From Clostridium drakei (GTDB taxonomy: Bacteria > Bacillota > Clostridia > Clostridiales > Clostridiaceae): DNA of 64,000 nt. Below the pieces are notes generated by a model. It saw only the letters and a program-made list of their open reading frames with translations, searched no databases and was not told the origin of the DNA. The position numbers were made by a program, and so were the translations under genes. The stretch is taken from contig NZ_JIBU02000012.1 in assembly GCF_000633595.2 (NCBI RefSeq), forward strand, positions 251,574-315,573, written 5' to 3'. Of this stretch, positions 33,066-42,068 are shown piece after piece (within the stretch, counting starts at the first letter, position 1; each line of letters begins with the position of its first letter).

Positions 33066-36000
33066 TTAATCATCAAAAGCAAGATTCATTCTAAGTAATA
33101 ACTCTAAATCATTTTTCAAGTAGCTTGAAGGACTTAAATTTAAATTATAGTCTATATTTGCACCATGATCAGGACATCTAGGGGTAGTAATAACCTGACC
33201 TAAAGAAGATAAAGTTAAGTTCTTTTCATGCAAAATATGATATTCGTCTTCTAAAACTTCAAGTATTGAAATAGAATTTTCGATAGAAGTTTTAGATAAA
33301 TTGAATATAGCGGATTTTGAAGTATTCCTTATAAATGTAGGATAAGTGTATGGTAATATTAAATTTATAGATGGAAGAAGGTTTCTTTCAGGATAAACTC
33401 CACGCCATAATGCATCTCCACCTATAAATGGATACAAGGAATTTTCGCTAAACCATAATTTTAGTCTTGGTATAAAATAAACGCTTTCAACATCTCTACT
33501 TTGCATATCCATAAGATCTTTTCCTCTACCAGATAATACACCTACAATAATCTTTTTAACCTTTACATCTTCACCTTTAAAAATTGGATCTAAAGCTTTG
33601 ATTCTGTATCCTTTATGTAGTAGATTATCAACTAATATTACTGGCTTTTTAAAGGATTTAATCATTTTTACCTGTGTTTTTAAGTTTAAATAATGAGGAA
33701 ACTCTCCAATATTAAAATTTTTCATATCAGGATAAAATAACTTTTCTGTATGAAGAGCTTTAGTAACTGTATTAGGTATAACATATCTTTCAAGTATATC
33801 ACCATAAGGAACACACATAGCATCACCAAGTTTTCTTGGTACTAAATTTTCTGTAGGTACTAAATTTTCTTTACATATTTTTCTTATCATACACTGATAT
33901 ACAAAATTTACATCGAAGGGGAGAACTAATTCTCCAGGATAAAGCTTTGTTATAGATTCCATAAGCTTCTTTCGTGATTGATTAAGTACATTTCTAACTT
34001 TAGGATTAGTTCTAAAAGGACTTTTTATTATATTTTGTATATCTAAGTTTAATATACAAGGGTTACTCATATTTACAGCATAAACAGGATTGGCATCATC
34101 ACAAAATGGAACTTTTACAAATCCATAATGTTTTAGTAAATTATAAATATTTTCTGAAGCAAGCTCTTTATTAAACATATTTTTGTAAATAGCATATTCA
34201 TAATCTTCAGCTATACATGAAGATAGAGTTTGAGTTAAAAGAGTTTGTTCTAGCTGTTTGTTTTTATCAAAATTATTTATAAATATGCCGCTGATTAAAA
34301 TAATTCTGCCTGAGCTTTTTTCACGTATATATTGAGATACTTGAGAATTTTTAAATTCGTCATAAAGCATAGCAGATCGAATCCAATGAACAATTGAAAA
34401 ACCAAGTATTTCTCCCGTAACAGTATTTTTAAGAAGTACTATTTTAGCAGATGGCTTAAGAATTATATTCATTAACATTTTTTTGAATGTACTATCCGTA
34501 TTAAGAGTGTAACTGCATAGTTTATTAATTATATCATCATTAAATTCTTCTATGGTTTCAGCGTCCAACCATAATGATTTAATTGAAGATTTATCCTGAG
34601 ATTCTCTTTGATAAAAGCCATTACTATATATATATTGTTCAGACATAGGGTCTACAAGACTGGATATGTCTCTATTTTCATCAATATAATTTCGTATCTG
34701 GGTAGAACTTATTTCTGAATACTTAGAAGAAAGAGTTAGAACTAATACATCGCCTTCTATGTTTTTTATTGCATCATTAAATTTTGAACTTTTTCCTCTT
34801 TCAAATATTATATGAGAAAAAGTTTGTATTGAGTTTTCTGTTTTAGGAAGTTTGTAACTTGAAGCATTAAGTAATACATCGCTACCTATACATACATATA
34901 CCTTGGAGTCTGGAAAATTATCCTTTAAAACTTTTAAATTGTCAGTATTTGATATATTAGTAGGATATATATCTGGGTACATATATATATTCAATTCAGA
35001 TGATATAGAAATATTAACTAAGTTTCCTCTTAAAAGACTTGGAAGTGTTTTTTTAGACCAAGAAAATTCATCTACGGCTAAATACACTTCAAATCCTAAA
35101 TCTCTTATATGCTTTGCTATTTCCATGTGGCTTAAGGAAAAAGGATCAAAAGTCCCAGGGAAAAATGCTACTTTAGGTGGAATAGGTATATTTATACTTC
35201 CCTTAGAGAAAGTAAAGTCAGATATAAACCTATAAATATGATTTAAGCTGGCTGATCTTGTTAAAAACAATAATTCATGTCTATCATTACCTGTGATTAA
35301 AGTAAGAACTTTTTTAGCAATGAGCTTAAATATGAATTCTTTTTTTTCTAGATTCATAAAAGAACTTCCAAAAATATATTTACCTATAACACTAAATGCA
35401 GATTGTTTGACCTGTGGGTCATAATTTCCAAGTCCATTTAAAAGAATTCCAAGCATTTTATTCAATCTTTCATAATAGAAAGTTTCATTTTCATAAAAGC
35501 GATTTTTGTAAATAGCATAATTTGATATAGATATACCAACAGTTTTTAATATAAGAGATTTTAAATTAGAATTAGAACTTTTAACTTTAATCATACAATC
35601 ATCTATGATTTCATCTAATTCTTTAGGTTGAAGCCATAAAATAGATTGACCTGTATATCTTGGTATATATTCTGTAAATTTATTACCTTCTATTTCAAGA
35701 GCTCTTATTAATTCTACAGCAACTTCATTTCTTTCAGCTAAAGTTAAATAGGGCATAATTTCTAAAATAGCACTTCCTGCACAATTTCGTACACTTTCGA
35801 TTGCACTTACTTTTAATAAATTACAAAAATGTATAGCAGTATGAAGTCTGCTGGATTGAGGAGCTTTAAGTGCATGGCGCAAAAGAAGTTCTACGTGATT
35901 TCTCTTTCTAATCCAATCTGTAGCGGTTTTCAAATTGTTTAAGAATATATCTGTAACTGTTTTGTTGTTAATTTCACAATAATGTTTAAATAAAGTTATA

Positions 36001-37928
36001 TTATTATATAAATTTAATGCGGTGCTTATTTTAAGTAAAAGTAAATTTTCAGCAGGTATTTTACTTTTAGTATTTATAACAGAAAAATATTCACTTATTT
36101 TTTTTATAAGGGGACTATTCTTTGGTAGTTTTTCTATAAGACATAAAATAGTTTCTAAAGATTCTAATCTTAAGGTACTATTTCTTTTCTTAATTTTAGA
36201 AAAAATATAATTAAAAATTATTTCTATATTATCATTATCATCACTTATTGGTATACATTTTGTGGTTTCAAGCAAAAATAATTCACAATCTGTACTTTTA
36301 TAAGTATCATTTTTATAAAATTCTAATATAGCCTTTTTATAATGGTTAATAAATGACTTTTTACAGTTTATGAATAATGAATTAACCATTATGCTAATAC
36401 TGTATCCAATATTAAACCTATGTAAAGGAATGATTTTATGACCTGGGCATAGCATAAGACTTAAGTATTCATTTAATAAATCAATACTGCTTATTGAGCC
36501 ATAACGAAATTGTACATTTTCAGGAATTTCCTTTCTATAATCTTCATCAAAAAGGGCTATAAGATTTCCAATTAATTCAGCACAATGCCTTCTTATATCA
36601 TCTTCAGGATGTATTAAGTTTTCGTATAAAAACTTAATGGTTTGTATTTTTTGCTTTTGAGTAAGATAAGTGGAGTATTCTTGAAAAATTCTTATATATT
36701 CTCTTAAATTTTTCCAATCAATTTCACTACGAGCTAATTCCAATATGATATCAAGAGAATATTCGTCACGAAGATGATGCATAAGATTAATATTATGTTT
36801 TACAGCTAAATATTTTAAATTTTGAACTATATCATCTCCTTGAAGAAGAGCATAATTTTGCTTTTCTTTTTTTGTAATGTTAAAGTTTTTCTTAGGTTCT
36901 ATATCAACTCCTAGGCTTAATATAAAGTCTTCAAAATCCTTTAACTTAGAATAAACTTTTTTGTATCGTTTACATTTATCATCATCTACATTTTCTAGTT
37001 TATCTAAGATTACAAAAAAGGCGTTTTCAAGAGAAAAAAGTTTCATGTTTGGAATGTTATTGTTAAATTCATTTTTAACTCTAAAATCGGAATATATTAA
37101 AAGTAAAGATTCCAAAGATAAATTTTCAAGCTCTAAATCCCATGTAGAATGATTTATTGCTATATTTCTTATGTAATTTATGCTATATTTTTGAAACCAT
37201 TGGTCAGTATAGTAATAATGAAGATGAGGAACACGTTTGAGTTCAGCACCTTTACATCCGTATTTTCCTATGTCATGACCAGCTGCAGCACCTGAAACCC
37301 TTCCTAAGTCCACAGGCATTCCTATAATTTTTAGTTGACGAGCTATGAAAAGAGAAAGATAATGAACTCCACATACATGATCCAAGGTATTAAATCCTGT
37401 TATTTCTCCATTTATTTTCATCATTTCATAAATAAAGTCATCTTTGAAAGCTTTAATAAATTTTCTATATTCTTCAGGATATTCTAATTCATTTTCTTCT
37501 TCCAAAGTTAAAAAATTCATTGGATAAATACTTTGCCAACTATCATCCTTAGAACTTTTTTGAGTTTCACATATAACTCTAAAGATTCTTAAATAAACCT
37601 CACAAGAAGAATTTAATTCATCTATAAGATTTATAGAAACGGTTTCTGGAAAGGTTTTATTAAGAGTATATTGATATATGTAATCAATCCAATTAGAAGG
37701 GGACTTATCACCAGCCATTTCTTCAAGTATATTTTTACACAAATTTAAAGTTGATTTAGCAGAAAAGTCTTCAGTTTCTATAATAGTTTTTAATTGATCA
37801 ATAAATTCTTTGGTTTTAATATGTTTATCTATAAAGGTTTTATCTATATTCCATTTTTGAAGCCATTTTATAATTGAAAGTTTTCTAATTATTTTGCTGT
37901 ATACTTGACCGTAAGATAAAGTAATCAT
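33066..37928 (-). CDS. 1620-residue HD / helical-repeat / NadD-like nucleotidyltransferase / PRTase-like multidomain protein
   Basis: Domains in order, seen in sequence. Residues about 180-310: HD phosphohydrolase (DHVCGVHYLSLFIARQL, AAAGHDIGKYGCKG near 218, INHSTWDLE). About 340-900: helical repeats of HEAT type (for example IRRHCAELIGNLIALFDEDY, VRNCAGSAILEIMPYL). About 915-1110: a NadD/cytidylyltransferase domain with FFPGTFDPFSLSHMEIA near 920 and the ISSTQIRNYI motif near 1080. About 1115-1300: a region with a possible GNAT fold (IVLLKNTVTGEILGFSIVHW). About 1310-1550: a segment with a PRTase-like loop, VILVDNLLHKGYRI, near 1429. Start: ATG 37928 has GAGGAGGTTCAT upstream and a sigma-A promoter lies inside the longer open frame. 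It leads a four-gene operon. Reaction unknown. Confidence 0.85.
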   Translation of the reverse strand: MITLSYGQVYSKIIRKLSIIKWLQKWNIDKTFIDKHIKTKEFIDQLKTIIETEDFSAKSTLNLCKNILEEMAGDKSPSNWIDYIYQYTLNKTFPETVSINLIDELNSSCEVYLRIFRVICETQKSSKDDSWQSIYPMNFLTLEEENELEYPEEYRKFIKAFKDDFIYEMMKINGEITGFNTLDHVCGVHYLSLFIARQLKIIGMPVDLGRVSGAAAGHDIGKYGCKGAELKRVPHLHYYYTDQWFQKYSINYIRNIAINHSTWDLELENLSLESLLLIYSDFRVKNEFNNNIPNMKLFSLENAFFVILDKLENVDDDKCKRYKKVYSKLKDFEDFILSLGVDIEPKKNFNITKKEKQNYALLQGDDIVQNLKYLAVKHNINLMHHLRDEYSLDIILELARSEIDWKNLREYIRIFQEYSTYLTQKQKIQTIKFLYENLIHPEDDIRRHCAELIGNLIALFDEDYRKEIPENVQFRYGSISSIDLLNEYLSLMLCPGHKIIPLHRFNIGYSISIMVNSLFINCKKSFINHYKKAILEFYKNDTYKSTDCELFLLETTKCIPISDDNDNIEIIFNYIFSKIKKRNSTLRLESLETILCLIEKLPKNSPLIKKISEYFSVINTKSKIPAENLLLLKISTALNLYNNITLFKHYCEINNKTVTDIFLNNLKTATDWIRKRNHVELLLRHALKAPQSSRLHTAIHFCNLLKVSAIESVRNCAGSAILEIMPYLTLAERNEVAVELIRALEIEGNKFTEYIPRYTGQSILWLQPKELDEIIDDCMIKVKSSNSNLKSLILKTVGISISNYAIYKNRFYENETFYYERLNKMLGILLNGLGNYDPQVKQSAFSVIGKYIFGSSFMNLEKKEFIFKLIAKKVLTLITGNDRHELLFLTRSASLNHIYRFISDFTFSKGSINIPIPPKVAFFPGTFDPFSLSHMEIAKHIRDLGFEVYLAVDEFSWSKKTLPSLLRGNLVNISISSELNIYMYPDIYPTNISNTDNLKVLKDNFPDSKVYVCIGSDVLLNASSYKLPKTENSIQTFSHIIFERGKSSKFNDAIKNIEGDVLVLTLSSKYSEISSTQIRNYIDENRDISSLVDPMSEQYIYSNGFYQRESQDKSSIKSLWLDAETIEEFNDDIINKLCSYTLNTDSTFKKMLMNIILKPSAKIVLLKNTVTGEILGFSIVHWIRSAMLYDEFKNSQVSQYIREKSSGRIILISGIFINNFDKNKQLEQTLLTQTLSSCIAEDYEYAIYKNMFNKELASENIYNLLKHYGFVKVPFCDDANPVYAVNMSNPCILNLDIQNIIKSPFRTNPKVRNVLNQSRKKLMESITKLYPGELVLPFDVNFVYQCMIRKICKENLVPTENLVPRKLGDAMCVPYGDILERYVIPNTVTKALHTEKLFYPDMKNFNIGEFPHYLNLKTQVKMIKSFKKPVILVDNLLHKGYRIKALDPIFKGEDVKVKKIIVGVLSGRGKDLMDMQSRDVESVYFIPRLKLWFSENSLYPFIGGDALWRGVYPERNLLPSINLILPYTYPTFIRNTSKSAIFNLSKTSIENSISILEVLEDEYHILHEKNLTLSSLGQVITTPRCPDHGANIDYNLNLSPSSYLKNDLELLLRMNLAFDD

Positions 37929-37958
37929 ATGAACCTCCTCAAAGAATTTCTTACAAAG

Positions 37959-37987
37959 ATTATATACTTTATGAGGACTTTTTTCAA
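37959..37987 (-). promoter_or_regulatory. sigma-A promoter of the giant-protein operon
   Basis: On the minus strand TTGAAA (complement of 37982-37987), a 17-base spacer and TATAAT (complement of 37959-37964). Transcription would begin near 37952, 24 bases before the start codon, which fixes the start choice. Confidence 0.75.
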
Positions 37988-38066
37988 AACATTTTTGTAT
38001 TAAAAATAAATTAAATTTATTAAAATTCATTATAAATACTTTTAAGGCTAAAAATAGAAACATATA

Positions 38067-38090
38067 TTAACATATTAAATATTATGTTAA
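38067..38090. promoter_or_regulatory. inverted repeat in the divergent region, possible operator
   Basis: TTAACATA and TATGTTAA separated by eight bases, placed between the giant-protein operon and the divergent 2H phosphoesterase gene. It could bind a dimeric regulator controlling both directions. The rest of this 265-base gap is AT-rich; a TATAAT near 38132 may serve the plus-strand gene. Confidence 0.4.
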
Positions 38091-38193
38091 TTAAATAAAA
38101 GTAAACTACAAAATTAAAAAAGTAATATAATAAATATAAAATAAAAATTAAACAACAATAAAAAAATAAAACAATTAATAGGAGGAAAAACAA

Positions 38194-38718
38194 ATGAATA
38201 AATATGTTCTAGTATGTATAATAGGTGGCCAGGTTTTAAATTTTCATAAAGAAATAAGAAGTAGTATTTGCTATAAATTTAATAAAAAACCTCAAAAACT
38301 TCCAGCACATTTTACTATAAAAGCTCCATTTGAAACAGATAAAATAGATGAAATGATTAAAATTTTAGATGAATTTTCAAAGTATAAAAAAAGAGAACCT
38401 ATTAAAATAGATGGATTTGGAAAATTTAGAGAAGATGTAGTATATATGAATGTAAAATTGTCAGATGAAGCTAAAAAAATTCATGATGAACTTATAGATG
38501 AACTTTCAAAGATATCTTGGATTGAGTTCAAACCTAATGAAGGAAAAAATAAAATTTTTCATTGCACTATAGTATCTAGAAGGATTCGAGATAAATTTAA
38601 GGAAATATGGGAATATGTAAATCAATATGAATGTAGCTTTGAAAGTTATTTTGATAATATTTCATTATATATTTGGAGTAATAATACTTGGGAATTATAT
38701 AAAAAATATAAGTTGTAA
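38194..38718 (+). CDS. 2H phosphoesterase (2'-5' RNA ligase family)
   Basis: A 174-residue protein with the two H-x-T motifs that define the 2H superfamily: HFTIKAPF (His39) and HCTIVSRR (about His123). Such enzymes open 2',3'- or 1'',2''-cyclic phosphates on RNA ends or ADP-ribose products. The ATG follows ATAGGAGGAAAAACA. It diverges from the giant HD/nucleotidyltransferase operon across a shared 265-base region, so a linked function in nucleotide or RNA-end processing is plausible but inferred. Alternative: an unrelated RNA-repair enzyme. Confidence 0.9.
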   Translation: MNKYVLVCIIGGQVLNFHKEIRSSICYKFNKKPQKLPAHFTIKAPFETDKIDEMIKILDEFSKYKKREPIKIDGFGKFREDVVYMNVKLSDEAKKIHDELIDELSKISWIEFKPNEGKNKIFHCTIVSRRIRDKFKEIWEYVNQYECSFESYFDNISLYIWSNNTWELYKKYKL

Positions 38719-38829
38719 AATATTTTTCTAAGTTATATAAAGTTCTATACTATGGACAAAGTTTTTAATAATAGTAAAATAAATATATAATAAAAATGTA
38801 GAATTTTACATAATGATAGGAGAGATAAG

Positions 38830-39243
38830 ATGTATACAAGTGAAACAAAGCTTACTGTGAGATATGTAGAAACTGATAAAATGGGAATAGTTCATCATTC
38901 TAATTATTATCCATGGTTTGAATTAGCTAGGGGAGACTTTATTAAAAAAATTGGTATGAAGTACAGTGAAATGGAAAGTTTAGGAATTATGATGCCTTTA
39001 GTGGAAAGTTACTGCAAGTATTATGAAGGAGCAAAATATGAAGATGAGATTGTAATTGAAACTTCTATAGAAAAAATTACTCCTGTAAAAGTTATTTTTA
39101 ATTATGATGTTATAAGGGAATTGGATGGAAAACTTTTGGCAAAGGGAAAAACAACACAAACTTTTGTAGATAAAGACTTTAAAATAGTAAATTTAAAAAA
39201 GAAATATTCGGATCTTTGGCAAAAGATGGAACAGCTAAAATAG
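38830..39243 (+). CDS. YbgC/FadM-type acyl-CoA thioesterase
   Basis: A 137-residue hot-dog-fold thioesterase. The catalytic Asp motif is in VETDKMGIVHHSNYYPWFELARGDF (about residues 12-36), the family signature. It hydrolyses acyl-CoA, probably short or aromatic chains. ATG 38830 follows GATAGGAGAGATAAG. It may be co-transcribed with the small membrane peptide downstream. Confidence 0.92.
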   Translation: MYTSETKLTVRYVETDKMGIVHHSNYYPWFELARGDFIKKIGMKYSEMESLGIMMPLVESYCKYYEGAKYEDEIVIETSIEKITPVKVIFNYDVIRELDGKLLAKGKTTQTFVDKDFKIVNLKKKYSDLWQKMEQLK

Positions 39244-39287
39244 TAACCAATAATGTAAATAGTACATAAAATGGCTTTGAGAAGTAT

Positions 39288-39315
39288 ATTAATATCGTAA
39301 TTACATGATATTAAT
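39288..39315. promoter_or_regulatory. 9-bp inverted repeat ahead of the small membrane peptide gene
   Basis: ATTAATATC (39288-39296) and GATATTAAT (39307-39315), ending just before the AGGAGG ribosome site. It may be a leader hairpin that controls translation or an operator. Confidence 0.4.
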
Positions 39316-39330
39316 CTAGGAGGTTTACTT

Positions 39331-39441
39331 ATGCTTTTAAAAGCACTTTTGGGTACTCTTATAGTTCTAATAATAATACTTATAGTTATATCTACAGCTA
39401 TTTATAAAGTTTTAAATGAAAATAAGAAAAATATAAAATAG
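39331..39441 (+). CDS. 36-residue single-span membrane peptide
   Basis: Begins [20 protein letters not shown], a single hydrophobic helix of about 20 residues, then a short basic tail ending KNIK. A full AGGAGG site lies ten bases upstream of ATG 39331. A hairpin precedes and a strong terminator follows. The combination of good ribosome site, short length and clear topology supports a real small membrane protein. A toxin or regulatory peptide is possible, but no family is recognised. Confidence 0.65.
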   Translation: MLLKALLGTLIVLIIILIVISTAIYKVLNENKKNIK

Positions 39442-39517
39442 AAATGAATAAGACAAATATCTTTTAAGCAATATATAAAAATTGTTGGATAATATTTGTA
39501 TATATAATATTAAATTG

Positions 39518-39562
39518 TAAAAAAATATAACTGCAAATTCTAACTGCAGTTATATTTTTTAA
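39518..39562. terminator. bidirectional terminator
   Basis: A perfect 16-bp stem, 39520-39535 with 39545-39560, flanked by A and T runs. It serves the small peptide gene and the convergent Cys/Tyr-rich gene. Confidence 0.88.
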
Positions 39563-39593
39563 TTTAAATGTATAACATTTACATACAATGTAT

Positions 39594-39935
39594 TTACCAG
39601 CAATACCAACATGGGTAATATGGATAGCACTGATAATATGGGTAACATCCAAAGTATGGATAACAACAATTGCAGCAGTGCCTGCGATGCCTATGTCTAT
39701 ATCCTTCAAGCTGAGAATCAGATTCATCATCACATTCATCATCTTCTCTAGGGTACATAAACATAGATTGATCTTGCATCATTGAACAATAACTCATGTA
39801 AGGACAATAAAATGATTGAGTAGGAGAATTTTCTTCTGGACTATTACGGTTCAGATTATCTTCGTCAACATTTTGCTTATTTTCTTCCTTAACTATGTCC
39901 TTTTTAGTATCTTGATTATCATTTTTGCTGCTCAT
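39594..39935 (-). CDS. Cys/Tyr-rich protein, probable spore coat component
   Basis: A 113-residue protein. The first half is polar and acidic. The last 30 residues are a dense Cys, Tyr and Trp block (RRHCCNCCYPYFGCYPYYQC onward, ending WYCW), and FYCPYMSYCSMMQDQSMFMYP lies in the middle. Such composition is typical of crosslinked spore coat or exosporium proteins. An AC-N17-CATATGATA sequence upstream fits a sigma-K promoter. The ATG follows GGAGGTATATAC. The identity is inferred from composition and promoter only. Confidence 0.7.
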   Translation of the reverse strand: MSSKNDNQDTKKDIVKEENKQNVDEDNLNRNSPEENSPTQSFYCPYMSYCSMMQDQSMFMYPREDDECDDESDSQLEGYRHRHRRHCCNCCYPYFGCYPYYQCYPYYPCWYCW

Positions 39936-39966
39936 GTATATACCTCCAAAAGCTTAACTACATTAG

Positions 39967-39994
39967 TATCATATGCAGCAAATCAAAAAAATGT
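39967..39994 (-). promoter_or_regulatory. sigma-K-like promoter of the Cys/Tyr-rich gene
   Basis: On the minus strand AC (complement of 39993-39994), 17 bases, then CATATGATA (complement of 39967-39975), matching the AC-N16/17-CATA-N3-TA pattern of late mother-cell genes. About 30 bases separate it from the start codon. Confidence 0.5.
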
Positions 39995-40030
39995 TACTAA
40001 AATTATATAATTTTATTTAAATTAATTATT

Positions 40031-40990
40031 TTAACCAGCTAAATTATTGCTCCATTTTCCACATCTATCACCAAAACAACCTAAAATAGCTTCATCAGAT
40101 TGAATTTTTACTATTTCACATTTATTGGAACATCCTTTGCATTCAAAGCTTCTAGAATTAAACTTCATATTTGATAAATTAAAACCTTTAAATTTAGTTT
40201 TAAAATTTGTTTTTGATAATGATTCTTTAGACAAAATTGCAGCGCCAATAGCGCCCATAACTTTAAAATTTGGGGGTATTGTAACTTTTAAATCTAACAA
40301 ATTTTCAAAAGCTGATTTCATTCCTATATTTGCAGCTACTCCTCCTTGAAAAAATATTTCAGAACATATTTCTTTTCCTTTTCCAACATTATTAAGATAA
40401 TTTCTAACTAATGCCTCACAAAGGCCTCTTATAATGTCTGATTCGCTATAACCAAGTTGTTGTTTATGTATCATATCTGATTCTGCGAAAACAGCACATC
40501 TTCCAGCTATACGTACAGGATTTTTTGATTTTAAAGAATAATTTCCAAACTCTTCGATTGGAATATCTAATCTTTCTGCCTGCCTATCAAGAAAGGACCC
40601 TGTACCTGCAGCACATACTGTATTCATAGCAAAATCAGTTACAATACCATTATCTAAAGTTATAATTTTTGAATCCTGACCTCCAATTTCTATGATGGTT
40701 TTTACATTATTATTTACATGTAGCGCAGCTACAGCATGAGCAGTTATTTCATTTTTTATTACATCTGCTCCAATTAGAAAAGAGCATATGTGTCTTCCGC
40801 TTCCAGTAGCACCTACAGCTTTAATTTGTTCATTGTGATATTTTTTTTGCAGAATTTTAAAGCCTTCTTGAATAGCATTTATAGGCTTACCTTTAGTTCT
40901 TAAATATAAAGATTCAACTACATTGATATTTTCGTCTACTATAACAATATCAGTGCTTACAGAACCTACATCAACTCCCATATAATACAT
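40031..40990 (-). CDS. acyl-CoA dehydratase activase (BcrAD/HgdC-type ATPase)
   Basis: A 319-residue ASKHA-fold activator. ATP-binding motifs: MGVDVGSVSTDIVI (residues 4-17), IIEIGGQDSKII (about 102-113) and the bridging 4Fe-4S cysteine in NTVCAAGTGSFLDRQ (about 128-142); the second cluster Cys is in AGRCAVFAES (about 166). It hydrolyses ATP to push an electron at low potential into a dehydratase-type partner. The C-terminal 60 residues add a Cys-rich block, CKGCSNKCE ... CFGDRCGKW, absent from simple HgdC. It overlaps the preceding gene by 20 bases. Partners are the two DUF2229/COG3581-type proteins. Confidence 0.92.
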   Translation of the reverse strand: MYYMGVDVGSVSTDIVIVDENINVVESLYLRTKGKPINAIQEGFKILQKKYHNEQIKAVGATGSGRHICSFLIGADVIKNEITAHAVAALHVNNNVKTIIEIGGQDSKIITLDNGIVTDFAMNTVCAAGTGSFLDRQAERLDIPIEEFGNYSLKSKNPVRIAGRCAVFAESDMIHKQQLGYSESDIIRGLCEALVRNYLNNVGKGKEICSEIFFQGGVAANIGMKSAFENLLDLKVTIPPNFKVMGAIGAAILSKESLSKTNFKTKFKGFNLSNMKFNSRSFECKGCSNKCEIVKIQSDEAILGCFGDRCGKWSNNLAG

Positions 40991-42068
40991 TTCTTTGTCT
41001 CCTTTCTAATAAATCTAAAAATGCTTCTATTCTAGTTAAATAACCTGCATCACCAGTCATTTCATCTACCACTAAGGTCATAATAGGGAAGTTTTTATTC
41101 TTAGAAATATTAGGTAGTATTGATTTAGAAACAATTTCTGGCATACAGCCCATAGGCATAATTTGAATAGCTCCATCACAACCATTTTTTTCAGCTAGTA
41201 AAGCTTCACCAATACATTCTTTTGCATACCCTCCAATAGGTATGGGAAGATAATTTTTTGAAATCTTTTTTATATCTAATGAATTAGCTTTAAAAATACC
41301 TAATATAGTATTTTTGATCCACCAACTTGGAGAAAGCTTTCTAATGCTTGATACGCCATAATCCATAAGCTTATCTTCAATATATAGATTTGAAAATGGT
41401 TCTATTATAGTGTAAATTTCTCCAATTATGGCTACTTTAATAGGTTTTTTACTTTTGTCTAAAGGAATATGCTCTATAATTGTTTTATACTTTTTAAAAT
41501 GTTTTATCATGTTATTAGGAGTATTACAATAAAATGCTTCATCTTTACACTGATTTAAAACTTTTTTGAAAATTCCTTTATTAACTTCATAACCTGCAGC
41601 CAATTTACAATATGATTCAATGCCATCTATTATATTTATAATTTTATAAGCTTTGTAAAGTACATTTAATTTTTCTTTAAATTTTATAGAACTTTGAGAT
41701 GATACTTTATTAAATCTATTTACAAATTCCATAAAACCTATAGAACTTGGTTTATCAAAAATTATAAAATTTAAATTATAGCCTAATTTTTTAAGTATAT
41801 TCATTTGAAGTTCGGAATACTCTCCAAATCTACAAGGACCACAACTTCCTACAGATAGTATAGTATCAGCACCGTTTTCAATACCTTGAATGTAGTTTCC
41901 TAACATTATTTTAAATGGAAGACATATTTCTTCAGGAGAGTATTTTGAACCTATTTCTAATGCTTTTCTATTGCTAGAAGGTGGAATTGCATAATCTATT
42001 TGAAGTCCATCAAATATTGCTTTAAGTGCAAAGCATGCATTACCTAGGTGAGGAAATGTAACCTTCAT
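40971..42068 (-). CDS. 2-hydroxyacyl-CoA dehydratase-related protein (COG3581 type)
   Basis: A 365-residue protein with MKVTFPHLGNACFALKA at its start, the EICLPFKIMLGNYIQG motif near residues 54-69, VGSCGPCRFGEY near 83-94, and IQIMPMGCMPEIV and VVDEMTGDAGYLTRIEAF near the end. Conserved cysteines should hold an Fe-S cluster. These homologues of HgdB/BcrC belong to a double-cubane-like or activase-related group whose substrates are largely unknown. ATG 42068 follows AAAGGAGGTAC and overlaps the upstream gene by 29 bases, so translation is coupled. Confidence 0.87.
   Translation of the reverse strand: MKVTFPHLGNACFALKAIFDGLQIDYAIPPSSNRKALEIGSKYSPEEICLPFKIMLGNYIQGIENGADTILSVGSCGPCRFGEYSELQMNILKKLGYNLNFIIFDKPSSIGFMEFVNRFNKVSSQSSIKFKEKLNVLYKAYKIINIIDGIESYCKLAAGYEVNKGIFKKVLNQCKDEAFYCNTPNNMIKHFKKYKTIIEHIPLDKSKKPIKVAIIGEIYTIIEPFSNLYIEDKLMDYGVSSIRKLSPSWWIKNTILGIFKANSLDIKKISKNYLPIPIGGYAKECIGEALLAEKNGCDGAIQIMPMGCMPEIVSKSILPNISKNKNFPIMTLVVDEMTGDAGYLTRIEAFLDLLERRQRNVLYGS

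Noticed and set aside
34903-35235. 110-codon plus-strand frame inside the giant gene
   Set aside because: Antisense to the NadD-like domain, whose motifs are clearly on the minus strand; no start signals.
39464-39742. 92-codon minus-strand frame overlapping the Cys/Tyr-rich gene
   Set aside because: It runs through a strong bidirectional terminator and lacks a ribosome site; the overlapping frame has the GGAGG site and coat-like composition.
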